A stretch of DNA of 64,000 bases. It comes from CAG-411 sp045124315 (GTDB lineage Bacteria > Bacillota > Clostridia > Lachnospirales > Lachnospiraceae). Both the position numbers and the translations under genes were made by a program. The notes under the pieces are model-generated. The model was not told the origin of the DNA, did not search any database, and saw only the letters and a program-made list of their open reading frames with translations. Below are positions 1 through 7,865 of this stretch, in pieces. The DNA is taken from the NCBI GenBank assembly GCA_045124315.1, contig JBGVLO010000183.1, positions 1 through 64,000 of the forward strand, written 5' to 3'. Positions within the stretch are counted from its first letter, which is position 1; each line of letters starts with the position of its first letter.

Positions 1-1
1 T

Positions 2-109
2 CCTAATACCGTCACTTCTATCAGTGAGTATGCATTTAATAATGTCCCTCACATCGAATATCATGGTTCTGAATTGGGTGAACCATGGGGAGCAAAGTCC
101 ATGAATTAG
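2..109 (+). CDS. C-terminal end of a BspA-type leucine-rich-repeat surface protein (partial)
   Basis: An open frame enters from the left edge and stops at TAG 107-109, giving 35 residues. It reads SEYAFNNVPHIEYHG followed by a GEPWGAKSMN ending. The AFNNVPHI stretch is the tail of an LRR_5 (BspA or Treponema-type) repeat, and a final G-x-PWGA segment is the usual end of such proteins in Lachnospiraceae (family knowledge). Signal peptide and repeats would lie outside the window. Two hairpins follow directly and may end transcription from both sides. Confidence 0.6.
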   Translation, partial: PNTVTSISEYAFNNVPHIEYHGSELGEPWGAKSMN

Positions 110-113
110 GTGT

Positions 114-183
114 GGCTCACAGCAATTTGCATACGTAAGCTTGCTGTGAGCCGTAACAGGACAGCTCTTGGCTGAGCTGTTAC
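114..183. terminator. Double hairpin between convergent genes; copy A of the GTAAC repeat family
   Basis: Two adjacent inverted repeats fill the gap between convergent genes. The first is a perfect 12-bp stem, GGCTCACAGCAA (114-125) with TTGCTGTGAGCC (141-152). The second pairs GTAACAGGACAGC (153-165) with GCTGAGCTGTTAC (171-183), 11 of 13 positions. The second is about 26/31 identical to the hairpin at 51149-51193. T-tracts are poor, so termination is inferred from position. Confidence 0.5.
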
Positions 184-192
184 CAATCTTCT

Positions 193-1002
193 TTATTCGA
201 TTGTAATTTCAACCACTTCGGGTCTGTTAAAAATCCGAAGTGGTAAAATGCTATTTCCAAGACCTCTACTCACAACCATGCTAGTACCATTTTTGCGAAA
301 CACTCCACTGGTATATTGTGGAAAAAATCCTTGATTTGGTGCAACAATCCCAATTTCCATAAACGGTATTCTCACCTGACCTCCATGAGCATGCCCACTT
401 AAAAGCAGTTGAACTCCTGAAGACACATACTTATCAAATAACTGAGGTTCATGTGCTAATAGAATCGTTTTCTTTTCTTTGTCACCGCTACTCACAACTG
501 TTTCAAGGGTAAAATCATCCACCGATTGACTCCTATCGTCCAAACCAATTATTTGAAGTTCTCCATTTATATCCATCATTTGATTATTGATTACATGCAC
601 ACCATTGGCAACAAATGCTTCCTCCATAGAAGTATAAATGTTACTTTGCAAAGCCCTTTCATGATTTCCTGTCACATAGTATACCGGCGCGACTTTCACT
701 AATTGCTTCACCAAATCAATGGAAACCTGCGTATCCGTATGACTGGCATCTACCACATCTCCTGTTATACATATACTATCTGGCCGAGCTTCAACAATTT
801 TTTCTACAAGCTTACTATTCCTATCTCCAAAAGATTTATTATGCAAATCTGAAATTTGAACAATTTTGTAACCACTTGTTAATCCTAAGTCAATGGTATA
901 ACTACTAGTAGTCAAAGCATTGTTTTCATATATTCCGAATACCACCAATAATGCAACCATAATGATTATCATACACCATTTCTTTTTTATAAAAGTAAAC
1001 AT
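193..1002 (-). CDS. Membrane-anchored calcineurin-like metallophosphoesterase (YkuE-like)
   Basis: A 269-aa protein with one N-terminal hydrophobic segment (about residues 10-25, after a KKK cluster) that should anchor it outside the membrane. The dimetal phosphoesterase motifs occur in order: ISDLHN (D-x-H), ITGDVVD (GD), VTGNHE (GNHE), a histidine in LLAHEPQ and SGHAHGGQ (GHxH). This combination is typical of the YkuE/YaeI group, whose members hydrolyse phosphoesters and have been linked to envelope lipids; the substrate here is unknown. GGAGG lies 4-5 bases before the ATG. It is the last gene before the hairpins at 114-183. Confidence 0.85.
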   Translation of the reverse strand: MFTFIKKKWCMIIIMVALLVVFGIYENNALTTSSYTIDLGLTSGYKIVQISDLHNKSFGDRNSKLVEKIVEARPDSICITGDVVDASHTDTQVSIDLVKQLVKVAPVYYVTGNHERALQSNIYTSMEEAFVANGVHVINNQMMDINGELQIIGLDDRSQSVDDFTLETVVSSGDKEKKTILLAHEPQLFDKYVSSGVQLLLSGHAHGGQVRIPFMEIGIVAPNQGFFPQYTSGVFRKNGTSMVVSRGLGNSILPLRIFNRPEVVEITIE

Positions 1003-1056
1003 GAGACCTCCAACAGCAAAACTAGCTGATCCCCTCTAGTGCCTTCAAAGTTGGAA

Positions 1057-2394
1057 TCAATACCACTCTACCCCATCTTTGGTCACTCTTGCCATAATCA
1101 ACTTTTCCGATTCCGGCTTTTCTTTCTTGATCACATATGCAGCTCTAAGAATATCCTCTGCTTCTTTTATGGTGTCATACTTTTCGGTGTATAACACAGC
1201 CAGAACCTCTCCCACTTCCACAGGATCCCCGGTCTTCTTTTTCAGGGCAATACCTGCTGCAAAATCAATGGAGCTTTCTTTTGTTTCTCGTCCTGCTCCC
1301 AATACCATGGAAGCAATTCCCAATTGCTGTGCATCCGTATGAACCACATATCCACTATTTTGTGCAACCACTTCGTAATAGTAATCTGCCTTTTTGAATT
1401 TTTGTGTATCCTCAATCACAGACACATCTCCATGTTGTGCCTTTACCATTGCTTTTAATTTTTCATAAGCACTTCCATCGGTTATGGCCTGCTCTGCCAT
1501 TTTCTCACATTCTTCCAATGAATAGGTTACCTTTTGATTATTTTTTGCAAGATAAAGCATATTGGCTGCCAGACTGATACATACTTTTCGCAAGTCTTCC
1601 TTTCCATTTCCTTGTAACAATTCTACAATCTCTGCAACTTCTAAAGAATTTCCAATATGTTCTCCCAAAGGAGTATCCATGTCGGTAATCAATGCAATGG
1701 TAGGCCTTCCTGCCTGCTCACCGATTGCCACCATTTTTTTTGCAAGGGTTACTGCATCCTCTTTGTTCTTCATAAATGCTCCACTGCCACAGGTTACATC
1801 CAACAAAATCTTATCACTTCCTGCTGCCAGCTTTTTACTCATAACAGAAGCGGCAATCAGCGGAATGCTGTCCACAGTTGCTGTTACATCACGAAGGGCA
1901 TACAATTTCTTATCTGCAGGTGCCAAATCCCCGGACTGTCCCACGATACTCAATCCAATGGTATTTACGTTCTCAAAAAATTGCTCGGTTGGGATTTCTG
2001 TCTGGAACCCAGGAATAGACTCCAATTTATCAATGGTTCCACCGGTATGTCCCAATCCTCTTCCCGACATCTTTGCCACCTTTTCTCCACAGGCAGCCAC
2101 AATAGGAGCAATGGCAATGGTAGTCTTGTCTCCCACTCCTCCTGTGCTATGCTTATCTACCTTTACTCCCTCTATCTGTGATAAATCCACCATATGTCCG
2201 GAATGAGCCATAGCAAGTGTGAGAGCCCCTAATTCTTCATCTGTCATTCCCTTAAAGCATACAGCCATGGCCCATGCTGCCATTTGATAATCCGGAATTT
2301 CACCTGCCACATACAGACGGATCATCTCCTCAATCTCCCCCTTGGTCATAGCTTGACCCTGTTTTTTCTTTTCGATCATATCAAACATTCTCAT
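1057..2394 (-). CDS. pdp: Pyrimidine-nucleoside phosphorylase
   Basis: Phosphorolysis of uridine and thymidine (and deoxyuridine) to base and (deoxy)ribose-1-phosphate in pyrimidine salvage. The 445-aa length fits the family. Visible motifs include KHSTGGVGDK (phosphate loop), MSGRGLGHTGGT and the Lys-Ser-Asp cluster KLAAGSDKILLDVTCGSG. The frame is open about 30 codons further upstream, but I place the start at 2394 because AGGAGG lies 8 bases before that ATG and the protein then begins MRMFDMIEKKKQGQ, the usual family N-terminus. The start lies 64 bp beyond the cdd stop, same strand, so cdd-pdp is a salvage operon. Confidence 0.93.
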   Translation of the reverse strand: MRMFDMIEKKKQGQAMTKGEIEEMIRLYVAGEIPDYQMAAWAMAVCFKGMTDEELGALTLAMAHSGHMVDLSQIEGVKVDKHSTGGVGDKTTIAIAPIVAACGEKVAKMSGRGLGHTGGTIDKLESIPGFQTEIPTEQFFENVNTIGLSIVGQSGDLAPADKKLYALRDVTATVDSIPLIAASVMSKKLAAGSDKILLDVTCGSGAFMKNKEDAVTLAKKMVAIGEQAGRPTIALITDMDTPLGEHIGNSLEVAEIVELLQGNGKEDLRKVCISLAANMLYLAKNNQKVTYSLEECEKMAEQAITDGSAYEKLKAMVKAQHGDVSVIEDTQKFKKADYYYEVVAQNSGYVVHTDAQQLGIASMVLGAGRETKESSIDFAAGIALKKKTGDPVEVGEVLAVLYTEKYDTIKEAEDILRAAYVIKKEKPESEKLIMARVTKDGVEWY

Positions 2395-2458
2395 ATGGGT
2401 GTCCTCCTTTTCCCTTATCTTTTCTATCTGTATTAATGTGTCAAAATCCACCACCCCC

Positions 2459-2875
2459 CTACGATAGATTGTCTGCCCCAAATCCCTCTGGTAATAATTG
2501 CTCTAATGTATATTCTTTGTAGTCCTCTTTGCTTTTTCCTACAAGAATCCGAAATTTAGATGGTTCACAAAATTCCATCATAACCTGTCTACAGACCCCG
2601 CATGGAGCAGCGTATCCCGACACTTCCATTCCTTCTTCGTATCCTCCGGCTATTGCAATTTTCGTAAATTTTCTTTTTCCTTCACTAACCGCTTTAAAAA
2701 ATGCCGTCCGTTCTGCACAATTAGAAGGAGTATATGCTGCATTTTCTATATTACATCCTGTAAATACTTGTCCATCCTCTGTCTCCAGTGCTGCTCCTAC
2801 TCGAAACTTTGAGTATGGGGCATAGGAAAATGTTCTTGCTTCCAAGGCCTTCTTTACTAATTCCTGATCTGTCAT
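2459..2875 (-). CDS. cdd: Cytidine deaminase
   Basis: Deaminates cytidine and deoxycytidine to uridine and deoxyuridine. The 138-aa size matches the small tetrameric class. The zinc and catalytic motifs are complete: CNIENAAY, CAERTA (zinc Cys and proton-shuttle Glu) and PCGVCRQ (two zinc Cys). The start follows GGGGGAATTAG. It is immediately upstream of pdp, so its product can be phosphorolysed by the next enzyme. Confidence 0.95.
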   Translation of the reverse strand: MTDQELVKKALEARTFSYAPYSKFRVGAALETEDGQVFTGCNIENAAYTPSNCAERTAFFKAVSEGKRKFTKIAIAGGYEEGMEVSGYAAPCGVCRQVMMEFCEPSKFRILVGKSKEDYKEYTLEQLLPEGFGADNLS

Positions 2876-2911
2876 CTAATTCCCCCTTTTCCATCCATGT
2901 AACTATTCAGC

Positions 2912-3038
2912 CCCCAATGTCATTAACTTAAGCCTTAAACTCTTATGAAAGAATCGGCCTGCGAATATATTGTTTTTTTTAGATGCATTCACATTCCAAC
3001 CTATAAATTATGATTTAGCGCTTAAGTAAATGACATTG
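2912..3038. mobile_element. Candidate MITE: 18-bp terminal inverted repeats with 7-bp flanking direct repeats
   Basis: AATGTCATTAACTTAAGC at 2916-2933 is matched in reverse complement at 3020-3037 with one mismatch, enclosing about 86 non-coding bases. ATTCAGC occurs just outside both ends (2905-2911 and 3039-3045), as a target-site duplication would. The right copy spans the stop codon of the phosphopantetheinyl transferase gene. A large hairpin terminator is the alternative. Confidence 0.45.
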
Positions 3039-3040
3039 AT

Positions 3041-3697
3041 TCAGCTCCTACCCAAATCTTTGTAAAATGCAAGTAGAGCCTCTATGGTAATGTTTCTTTT
3101 CTCCACCGTTTCTTCACTACACACACAATATAGGTATCCATCCTCACTCCAGCTTTGTAACTTTCTTTGAATCTGTTCCTCTCTGGTATTGCATTCGGTA
3201 AGTGAAATGGTAAGTCCGCATCCCAACTGTTTGGTGTAGGCTTCTTTACTTGTCCAAACTTCAAAAAAAGCCTCTTCTTTCTTTTTTTCACTGGATTCCA
3301 CATATGCAATTTCCTGTTCATGAAACACACGCTTCATAACCCCATAAGGAGCTTTTTTATCCAGAAGTTCCACATCGACTCCTAATTCCGAAGTATTGCT
3401 TACCCCACAGAGGATACAGCCTTTTGTATGGGACAAGTTAAAGTAGCAATCCTTTCTCCCCTGGACATACGGCTTTCCATGGGCTTCCTTTGCTATAACA
3501 AATTCCCCGGGATCTGTCTGCACCAATTTTGAAAGGCTCATTCGAACCAGCAGTGCACCGTACAGAGCAGTCAGTTTCCCTGAATCAAAACGCAGGCTCC
3601 TTATTTTTTCCTGACGTTCTGGGGATACAAAGGAAAGCAGCTCTTCCTCCTGCTTCCCCCACTTTTCTTTTTCTACAAGAATAGTATATGCAATCAT
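3041..3697 (-). CDS. 4'-phosphopantetheinyl transferase, Sfp type
   Basis: Transfers phosphopantetheine from CoA to a carrier-protein serine. Two motifs place it in the Sfp/AcpT superfamily: LGVDVELL (magnesium-binding D-x-E region, about residue 110) and FEVWTSKEAYTKQLGCGL (the W-x-x-KEA catalytic helix, about residue 150). At 218 aa it is the larger Sfp size rather than the roughly 120-aa AcpS size, so it may serve a secondary-metabolite or fatty-acid carrier; none is nearby. I use the ATG at 3697, 10 bp after the dnaB stop; a TTG at 3733 is the alternative and would overlap dnaB. Confidence 0.82.
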   Translation of the reverse strand: MIAYTILVEKEKWGKQEEELLSFVSPERQEKIRSLRFDSGKLTALYGALLVRMSLSKLVQTDPGEFVIAKEAHGKPYVQGRKDCYFNLSHTKGCILCGVSNTSELGVDVELLDKKAPYGVMKRVFHEQEIAYVESSEKKKEEAFFEVWTSKEAYTKQLGCGLTISLTECNTREEQIQRKLQSWSEDGYLYCVCSEETVEKRNITIEALLAFYKDLGRS

Positions 3698-3707
3698 AAG
3701 GTTTCCA

Positions 3708-5042
3708 TTAGTTTCCTCTCTCCAAATTTGCAAATTTTGTATACTGGGACAACCACGCTAGTTTTACGGTACCTGTAGGTCCACTTCTCTGCTTACCAAT
3801 GATAATTTCCGACACTCCTGCCTCTTCGGAATCTTTGTTATAGTAATCGTCTCGATAAATAAACATTACCATATCCGCATCCTGCTCGATGGCTCCTGAC
3901 TCACGAAGGTCAGATAACATGGGACGTTTATCCGGTCTTTGCTCTACTGCACGGCTAAGCTGAGACAGCGCAATGATCGGTACATTAAGCTCTCTTGCCA
4001 ATGCTTTTAGGGAGCGGGAAATCTCTGAAATTTCCTGTTGTCTGGACTCTGCACGTTTGCCTCCCTGCATTAACTGCAAATAATCAATGATCACCATGCC
4101 CAGATCAAATTCCAACTTATATTTTCTACATTTTGAGCGCAGTTCAGAAATGGTAATTCCCGGTGTATCATCCAAGATCAGATTGGAATTACCAATAATT
4201 TTGGCACTCTCCACCAATTTGATCCAATCGTCATCCTGCAATTCACCGGTACGCATAGCCTGAGAATCCACTTTAGAATTCATAGATAAAATACGTTTTA
4301 CCAACTGTTCCTTTGACATTTCCAGACTAAATATAGCCGTAGGTATATTTTCCTTTACAGCTGCATGCTCTGCAATATTCAATACAAATGCAGTCTTTCC
4401 CATAGCTGGTCTGGCTGCCACCAGAATTAGATCCGAAGGATGAAATCCTGCAGTTTTATAATCCAGATCGTAAAATCCACTGGATATACCCGTCACCTTT
4501 CCTGCTGTTTTGGATGCCTTCTCAATTCCCTCAATGGCTTGGATCACCACGTCTTTGATGCTCTCAAACTCTCCACCGGAACGATTCTGTAACAGGTCAA
4601 AAATCTGCTTCTCGGTATCCGCCATAATATCATCCACCGGCTCATTTGCCAAATAGCAGGCATTGGTAATGCTCTCTGTAACCTTGATCATTTTACGCAA
4701 TTGGGATTTATCACTTACAATATCCACATATTGCTTAATATTTCCCGAATTAGGAACTTCTCCCATTAATTCCCTGAAAAATTCCACGCTTGACAACTCC
4801 GGTGGAACTTCCTTTGTGACCAAACGTTCTTTTAACGTAATCAGATCTACGGCTTTTCCCTCATTATGCAGTTCCACCATGGCATCAAAAAGAATACCAT
4901 ACTGTCTCTGGTAAAAATCATCCGGCTGCAAAATCTCTGAGGCAGTAGTGATTGCCTCCTTATCCAACAGCATGGAACAAATGACTGCCTTCTCTGCATC
5001 TGCACTATAAGGCTGTGTTTTTTTGATGATTGCCTCGTCCAT
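3708..5042 (-). CDS. dnaB: Replicative DNA helicase DnaB
   Basis: Hexameric 5'-3' replication-fork helicase. The 444-aa protein has the N-terminal primase-interaction domain (SADAEKAVICSMLLDKEA, about residues 13-30) and the RecA-like C-terminal ATPase: Walker A ARPAMGKTAF (about 210), Walker B MVIIDYLQLM (about 318) and a downstream SQLSRAVEQRPDKRP loop. GAGGAAATAGG precedes the ATG. It follows rplI with a 184-bp spacer containing a long inverted repeat, and the order gdpP-rplI-dnaB is conserved in Firmicutes. Confidence 0.96.
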   Translation of the reverse strand: MDEAIIKKTQPYSADAEKAVICSMLLDKEAITTASEILQPDDFYQRQYGILFDAMVELHNEGKAVDLITLKERLVTKEVPPELSSVEFFRELMGEVPNSGNIKQYVDIVSDKSQLRKMIKVTESITNACYLANEPVDDIMADTEKQIFDLLQNRSGGEFESIKDVVIQAIEGIEKASKTAGKVTGISSGFYDLDYKTAGFHPSDLILVAARPAMGKTAFVLNIAEHAAVKENIPTAIFSLEMSKEQLVKRILSMNSKVDSQAMRTGELQDDDWIKLVESAKIIGNSNLILDDTPGITISELRSKCRKYKLEFDLGMVIIDYLQLMQGGKRAESRQQEISEISRSLKALARELNVPIIALSQLSRAVEQRPDKRPMLSDLRESGAIEQDADMVMFIYRDDYYNKDSEEAGVSEIIIGKQRSGPTGTVKLAWLSQYTKFANLERGN

Positions 5043-5077
5043 CCTATTTCCTCTTTTCTATATAGGGTACAAAAAGC

Positions 5078-5167
5078 CATTTTGTTAACCCCTCGAATTG
5101 TGACTACAGTTGCATGCACATACCTTTCACATACAGTAGCACTTTCCTTCTACTCGTTAACAAAATG
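5078..5167. repeat. Inverted repeat in the rplI-dnaB spacer
   Basis: CATTTTGTTAAC (5078-5089) and GTTAACAAAATG (5156-5167) form a perfect 12-bp inverted repeat enclosing 66 bp. In the mRNA (minus strand) it lies between the rplI stop and dnaB start and is followed by GGCTTTTTG, so it could act as a partial terminator or processing site. Confidence 0.45.
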
Positions 5168-5226
5168 ACCTTATGATACTTGTTCTTATCTAAATTCTCA
5201 TTACCGTTCACAGGTATCCGAGCAAT

Positions 5227-5673
5227 TTATTTCTCACTTACGTGAACCTGCAACTCTGCAGTTACCTTCTGATGCAAACGAATTGGCACTACATATGTAC
5301 CAAGTGTCTTAATTGCCTCTGGCAAGTGCATCTTTTTCTTGTCCAGATCATAACCATACTGTTTCTTTGCTGCTTCTGCAATTTCCTTTGCCGATACAGA
5401 ACCGAAACTTCTTCCGTCCTTACCTGTTTTTAAGGTGACTTCGATTTTCTTTTCTTCTAATTCTTTTGCAAATGCCTGTGCCTGTTCCAATACTTCCTGG
5501 GCAATTTTCTCATCATTTGCATTTTTTAGCTTTAAATCATTGAGTGCCTTAGGAGTAGCCTCCACACCAACTTTTTTCTTTAAAAGGCAGTTTCTGGCAT
5601 AACCGTCATTCACTTCTACAACTTCACCTTTTTTTCCAACTGATTTTACATCTTCTAATAAAATTACTTTCAT
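5227..5673 (-). CDS. rplI: 50S ribosomal protein L9
   Basis: A 148-aa protein with the L9 N-terminal RNA-binding domain (MKVILLEDVKSVGKKGEVVEV and GYARNCLLKK), the long connecting helix rich in Lys and Glu (about residues 45-80) and the C-terminal domain with KTGKDGRSFGSVS. It binds domain V of 23S rRNA. GGAGGAAGAGAA precedes the ATG and the gdpP stop is 14 bp upstream, so the two are cotranscribed. Confidence 0.97.
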   Translation of the reverse strand: MKVILLEDVKSVGKKGEVVEVNDGYARNCLLKKKVGVEATPKALNDLKLKNANDEKIAQEVLEQAQAFAKELEEKKIEVTLKTGKDGRSFGSVSAKEIAEAAKKQYGYDLDKKKMHLPEAIKTLGTYVVPIRLHQKVTAELQVHVSEK

Positions 5674-5687
5674 TTCTCTTCCTCCAT

Positions 5688-7748
5688 CTATATCTCATTT
5701 TCTTCCAGCATCTGTGCAAGTGCATCTCGCACCATCTGTTTGCCTGTCTCCATATCTACATCGTGAAGCTGTGCTCCTGCCACACTCATATGACCGCCAC
5801 CGCCCAGCTTCTCCATAACAAGCTGTACATTCAGCTCATCAATGGATCTGGCACTGACATAGATTCTGTCATTATACGGTGTCAAAACAAAAGACGCCTT
5901 CACTTCACTAATATTAAGCAGTTCATTTGCCACCTGGGCACCAAGTACCGTCGGACTATCCACTCCATCTCCATGACATTCTGTAATGGCATAATGTTCC
6001 TTGAAGATTTCCATGCGCTGTACCGCTTCCGCCCGTAACTTATATTCCAAGTTGCTGCTTCTGAAAATCTTTCGAACTCTGGTAATGTCTGCACCACACC
6101 GTCTCAAATATGCTGCTGCCTCAAAGGTACGCACACCTGTCTTAGTCAGGAAATTATTAGAATCCACTACAATTCCCGAATACATGGCATCTGCCTCTAC
6201 CTGACGCAGTTTTAAATTATCGCCCACATACTGCAAGATCTCAGTAACCATCTCGCACGCAGAAGATGCATACGGTTCAATATAAGACAACACTGCATTT
6301 TCAATGCCATCCCCTACCTGTCTGTGATGATCTAAAACCACAATGGTTCTTGCTTTTTCCAGCAATTGCGGGCACTCCGTATAACTTGGACGGTTCACAT
6401 CCACAATTACCAGTAAGGTGTTTTCGTCTACTACTTCCAATGCCTGCTGACTATTGAGAAACATATCGTCCTCATAATCCCCATCATTCAGAAAACGATT
6501 CTTGATAGGACGAACCGTAGTCGTAACCTCATTGATCACAATATTTGCTTTCTTTCCTAACGTCTTGGCAATGCGGTATACTCCAACTCCGGCACCAAAG
6601 CAATCCACATCTCCAATGGAATGTCCCATGATCATAACCCGTTCTCTGGTCTCCATCAATTCACGCAAAGCATGAGCCTTGACACGAGCCTTGACACGAG
6701 TCTTCTTCTCTACCTGAACACTCTTTCCACCATAGTAAGAAATCTTTTCTCCCTTTTTTACAACGGCCTGATCTCCTCCACGACCGAGGGCAAGATCGAT
6801 GGCTATTCTGGCATACTCATAACTTCTCTGATAACTTTCCTCACTGAAGCCTACACCAATACTAATGGTAGCAGACATATCGGTTCCGATGCTAAGTCCC
6901 CTGATATCCTCCAACAAAGAAAACTTACTGTTCTCCATCTGTGGAAGATACTCATTTCGAAACAGAAAGAAATATTTATCTTTCTCTAACTTTTTCACAA
7001 TTGCATCCATGCTCTGCATATATTTTGTGACTTTTCGATCAATCAGGGCCGTCAATAAAGATGCCTTCACTTCGTCCACATCAGTCAATGCCTCTTCATA
7101 ATTGTCAATATACAACAATCCTACCAGCATCTTTCGCTTATCCAATTCCTGTATGGCTTCATTGAGCTCAGTCTCATCTTTGAAATATACGGCAATCAGT
7201 GTATTACAATCATCTGCCTTACCATCTATTTTTTTATCCTGGGTCTTTCCTGCAAAATTGTCAATTTCAATCTTTCGTATGACAACCTTGTAGGCTCTCT
7301 CATTCCACTGAATATGGATGGTCTTATCCATCATATCCAAAGGAAAGAGATCCTTTCTAATTTCCGGAAATATGGATTGTATATTCTTCGTTCCAAATGT
7401 CTTTTCCCCTAACAAATCAGAAAATTCATCGTTCCCCCACATAATAAATCCTTCTGTATCTACGATTGCATAGGGAAGAAGCAGTTCTCTCAACAAATGC
7501 CTCTGAACCTGTGAATAATCACTGGCATATTCCACCAGCCCAGACATGATCGAGGAGCTTCTGGTCAAAAACAATCCCAGCGCAAAAAGAATATAGAACA
7601 CGACTGCAATTGATGCAACCACTCCGGCATCTCTGTCCACCATATAAATGATAATATTCATGATCAACAGGAAGATTGACAGATACAAAGGCCATCGCAT
7701 ATATTTACTGAGTTTTTTGTTTATCCTCTTTTTCTCCATACCACTCAT
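5688..7748 (-). CDS. gdpP: Cyclic-di-AMP phosphodiesterase GdpP (YybT)
   Basis: Degrades c-di-AMP, which controls potassium and turgor homeostasis. The 686-aa protein has two N-terminal membrane segments (about residues 17-37 and 40-60), a PAS-like domain (about 85-160), a degenerate GGDEF domain (about 200-320) and a DHH/DHHA1 phosphodiesterase domain from about 350. Catalytic residues are seen in GHSIGDVDCFGAG (H-x(4)-D-x-D), IVDVNRP and VVLDHHRQ, and the DHHA1 motif GGGGHMSVAGAQ near the C-terminus is intact. The start is M1 at 7748 or M4 at 7739. A promoter is visible at 7831-7859. Confidence 0.93.
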   Translation of the reverse strand: MSGMEKKRINKKLSKYMRWPLYLSIFLLIMNIIIYMVDRDAGVVASIAVVFYILFALGLFLTRSSSIMSGLVEYASDYSQVQRHLLRELLLPYAIVDTEGFIMWGNDEFSDLLGEKTFGTKNIQSIFPEIRKDLFPLDMMDKTIHIQWNERAYKVVIRKIEIDNFAGKTQDKKIDGKADDCNTLIAVYFKDETELNEAIQELDKRKMLVGLLYIDNYEEALTDVDEVKASLLTALIDRKVTKYMQSMDAIVKKLEKDKYFFLFRNEYLPQMENSKFSLLEDIRGLSIGTDMSATISIGVGFSEESYQRSYEYARIAIDLALGRGGDQAVVKKGEKISYYGGKSVQVEKKTRVKARVKAHALRELMETRERVMIMGHSIGDVDCFGAGVGVYRIAKTLGKKANIVINEVTTTVRPIKNRFLNDGDYEDDMFLNSQQALEVVDENTLLVIVDVNRPSYTECPQLLEKARTIVVLDHHRQVGDGIENAVLSYIEPYASSACEMVTEILQYVGDNLKLRQVEADAMYSGIVVDSNNFLTKTGVRTFEAAAYLRRCGADITRVRKIFRSSNLEYKLRAEAVQRMEIFKEHYAITECHGDGVDSPTVLGAQVANELLNISEVKASFVLTPYNDRIYVSARSIDELNVQLVMEKLGGGGHMSVAGAQLHDVDMETGKQMVRDALAQMLEENEI

Positions 7749-7830
7749 ACCTTTCCGTGAGTCGCCCCTCTGTATGTTCCAAAGGGGTTACCATCCACTA
7801 CTATGCAAAGCAGTTCGTGAAACAGTAACA

Positions 7831-7859
7831 ATTATAGCATTTTCTAACACTATCGTAAA
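7831..7859 (-). promoter_or_regulatory. Predicted sigma-A promoter of gdpP-rplI-dnaB
   Basis: On the minus strand TTTACG (7854-7859), a 17-bp spacer and TATAAT (7831-7836). It lies about 85 bp before the gdpP start, between gdpP and the pullulanase stop. Confidence 0.6.
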
Positions 7860-7865
7860 GCGCTC

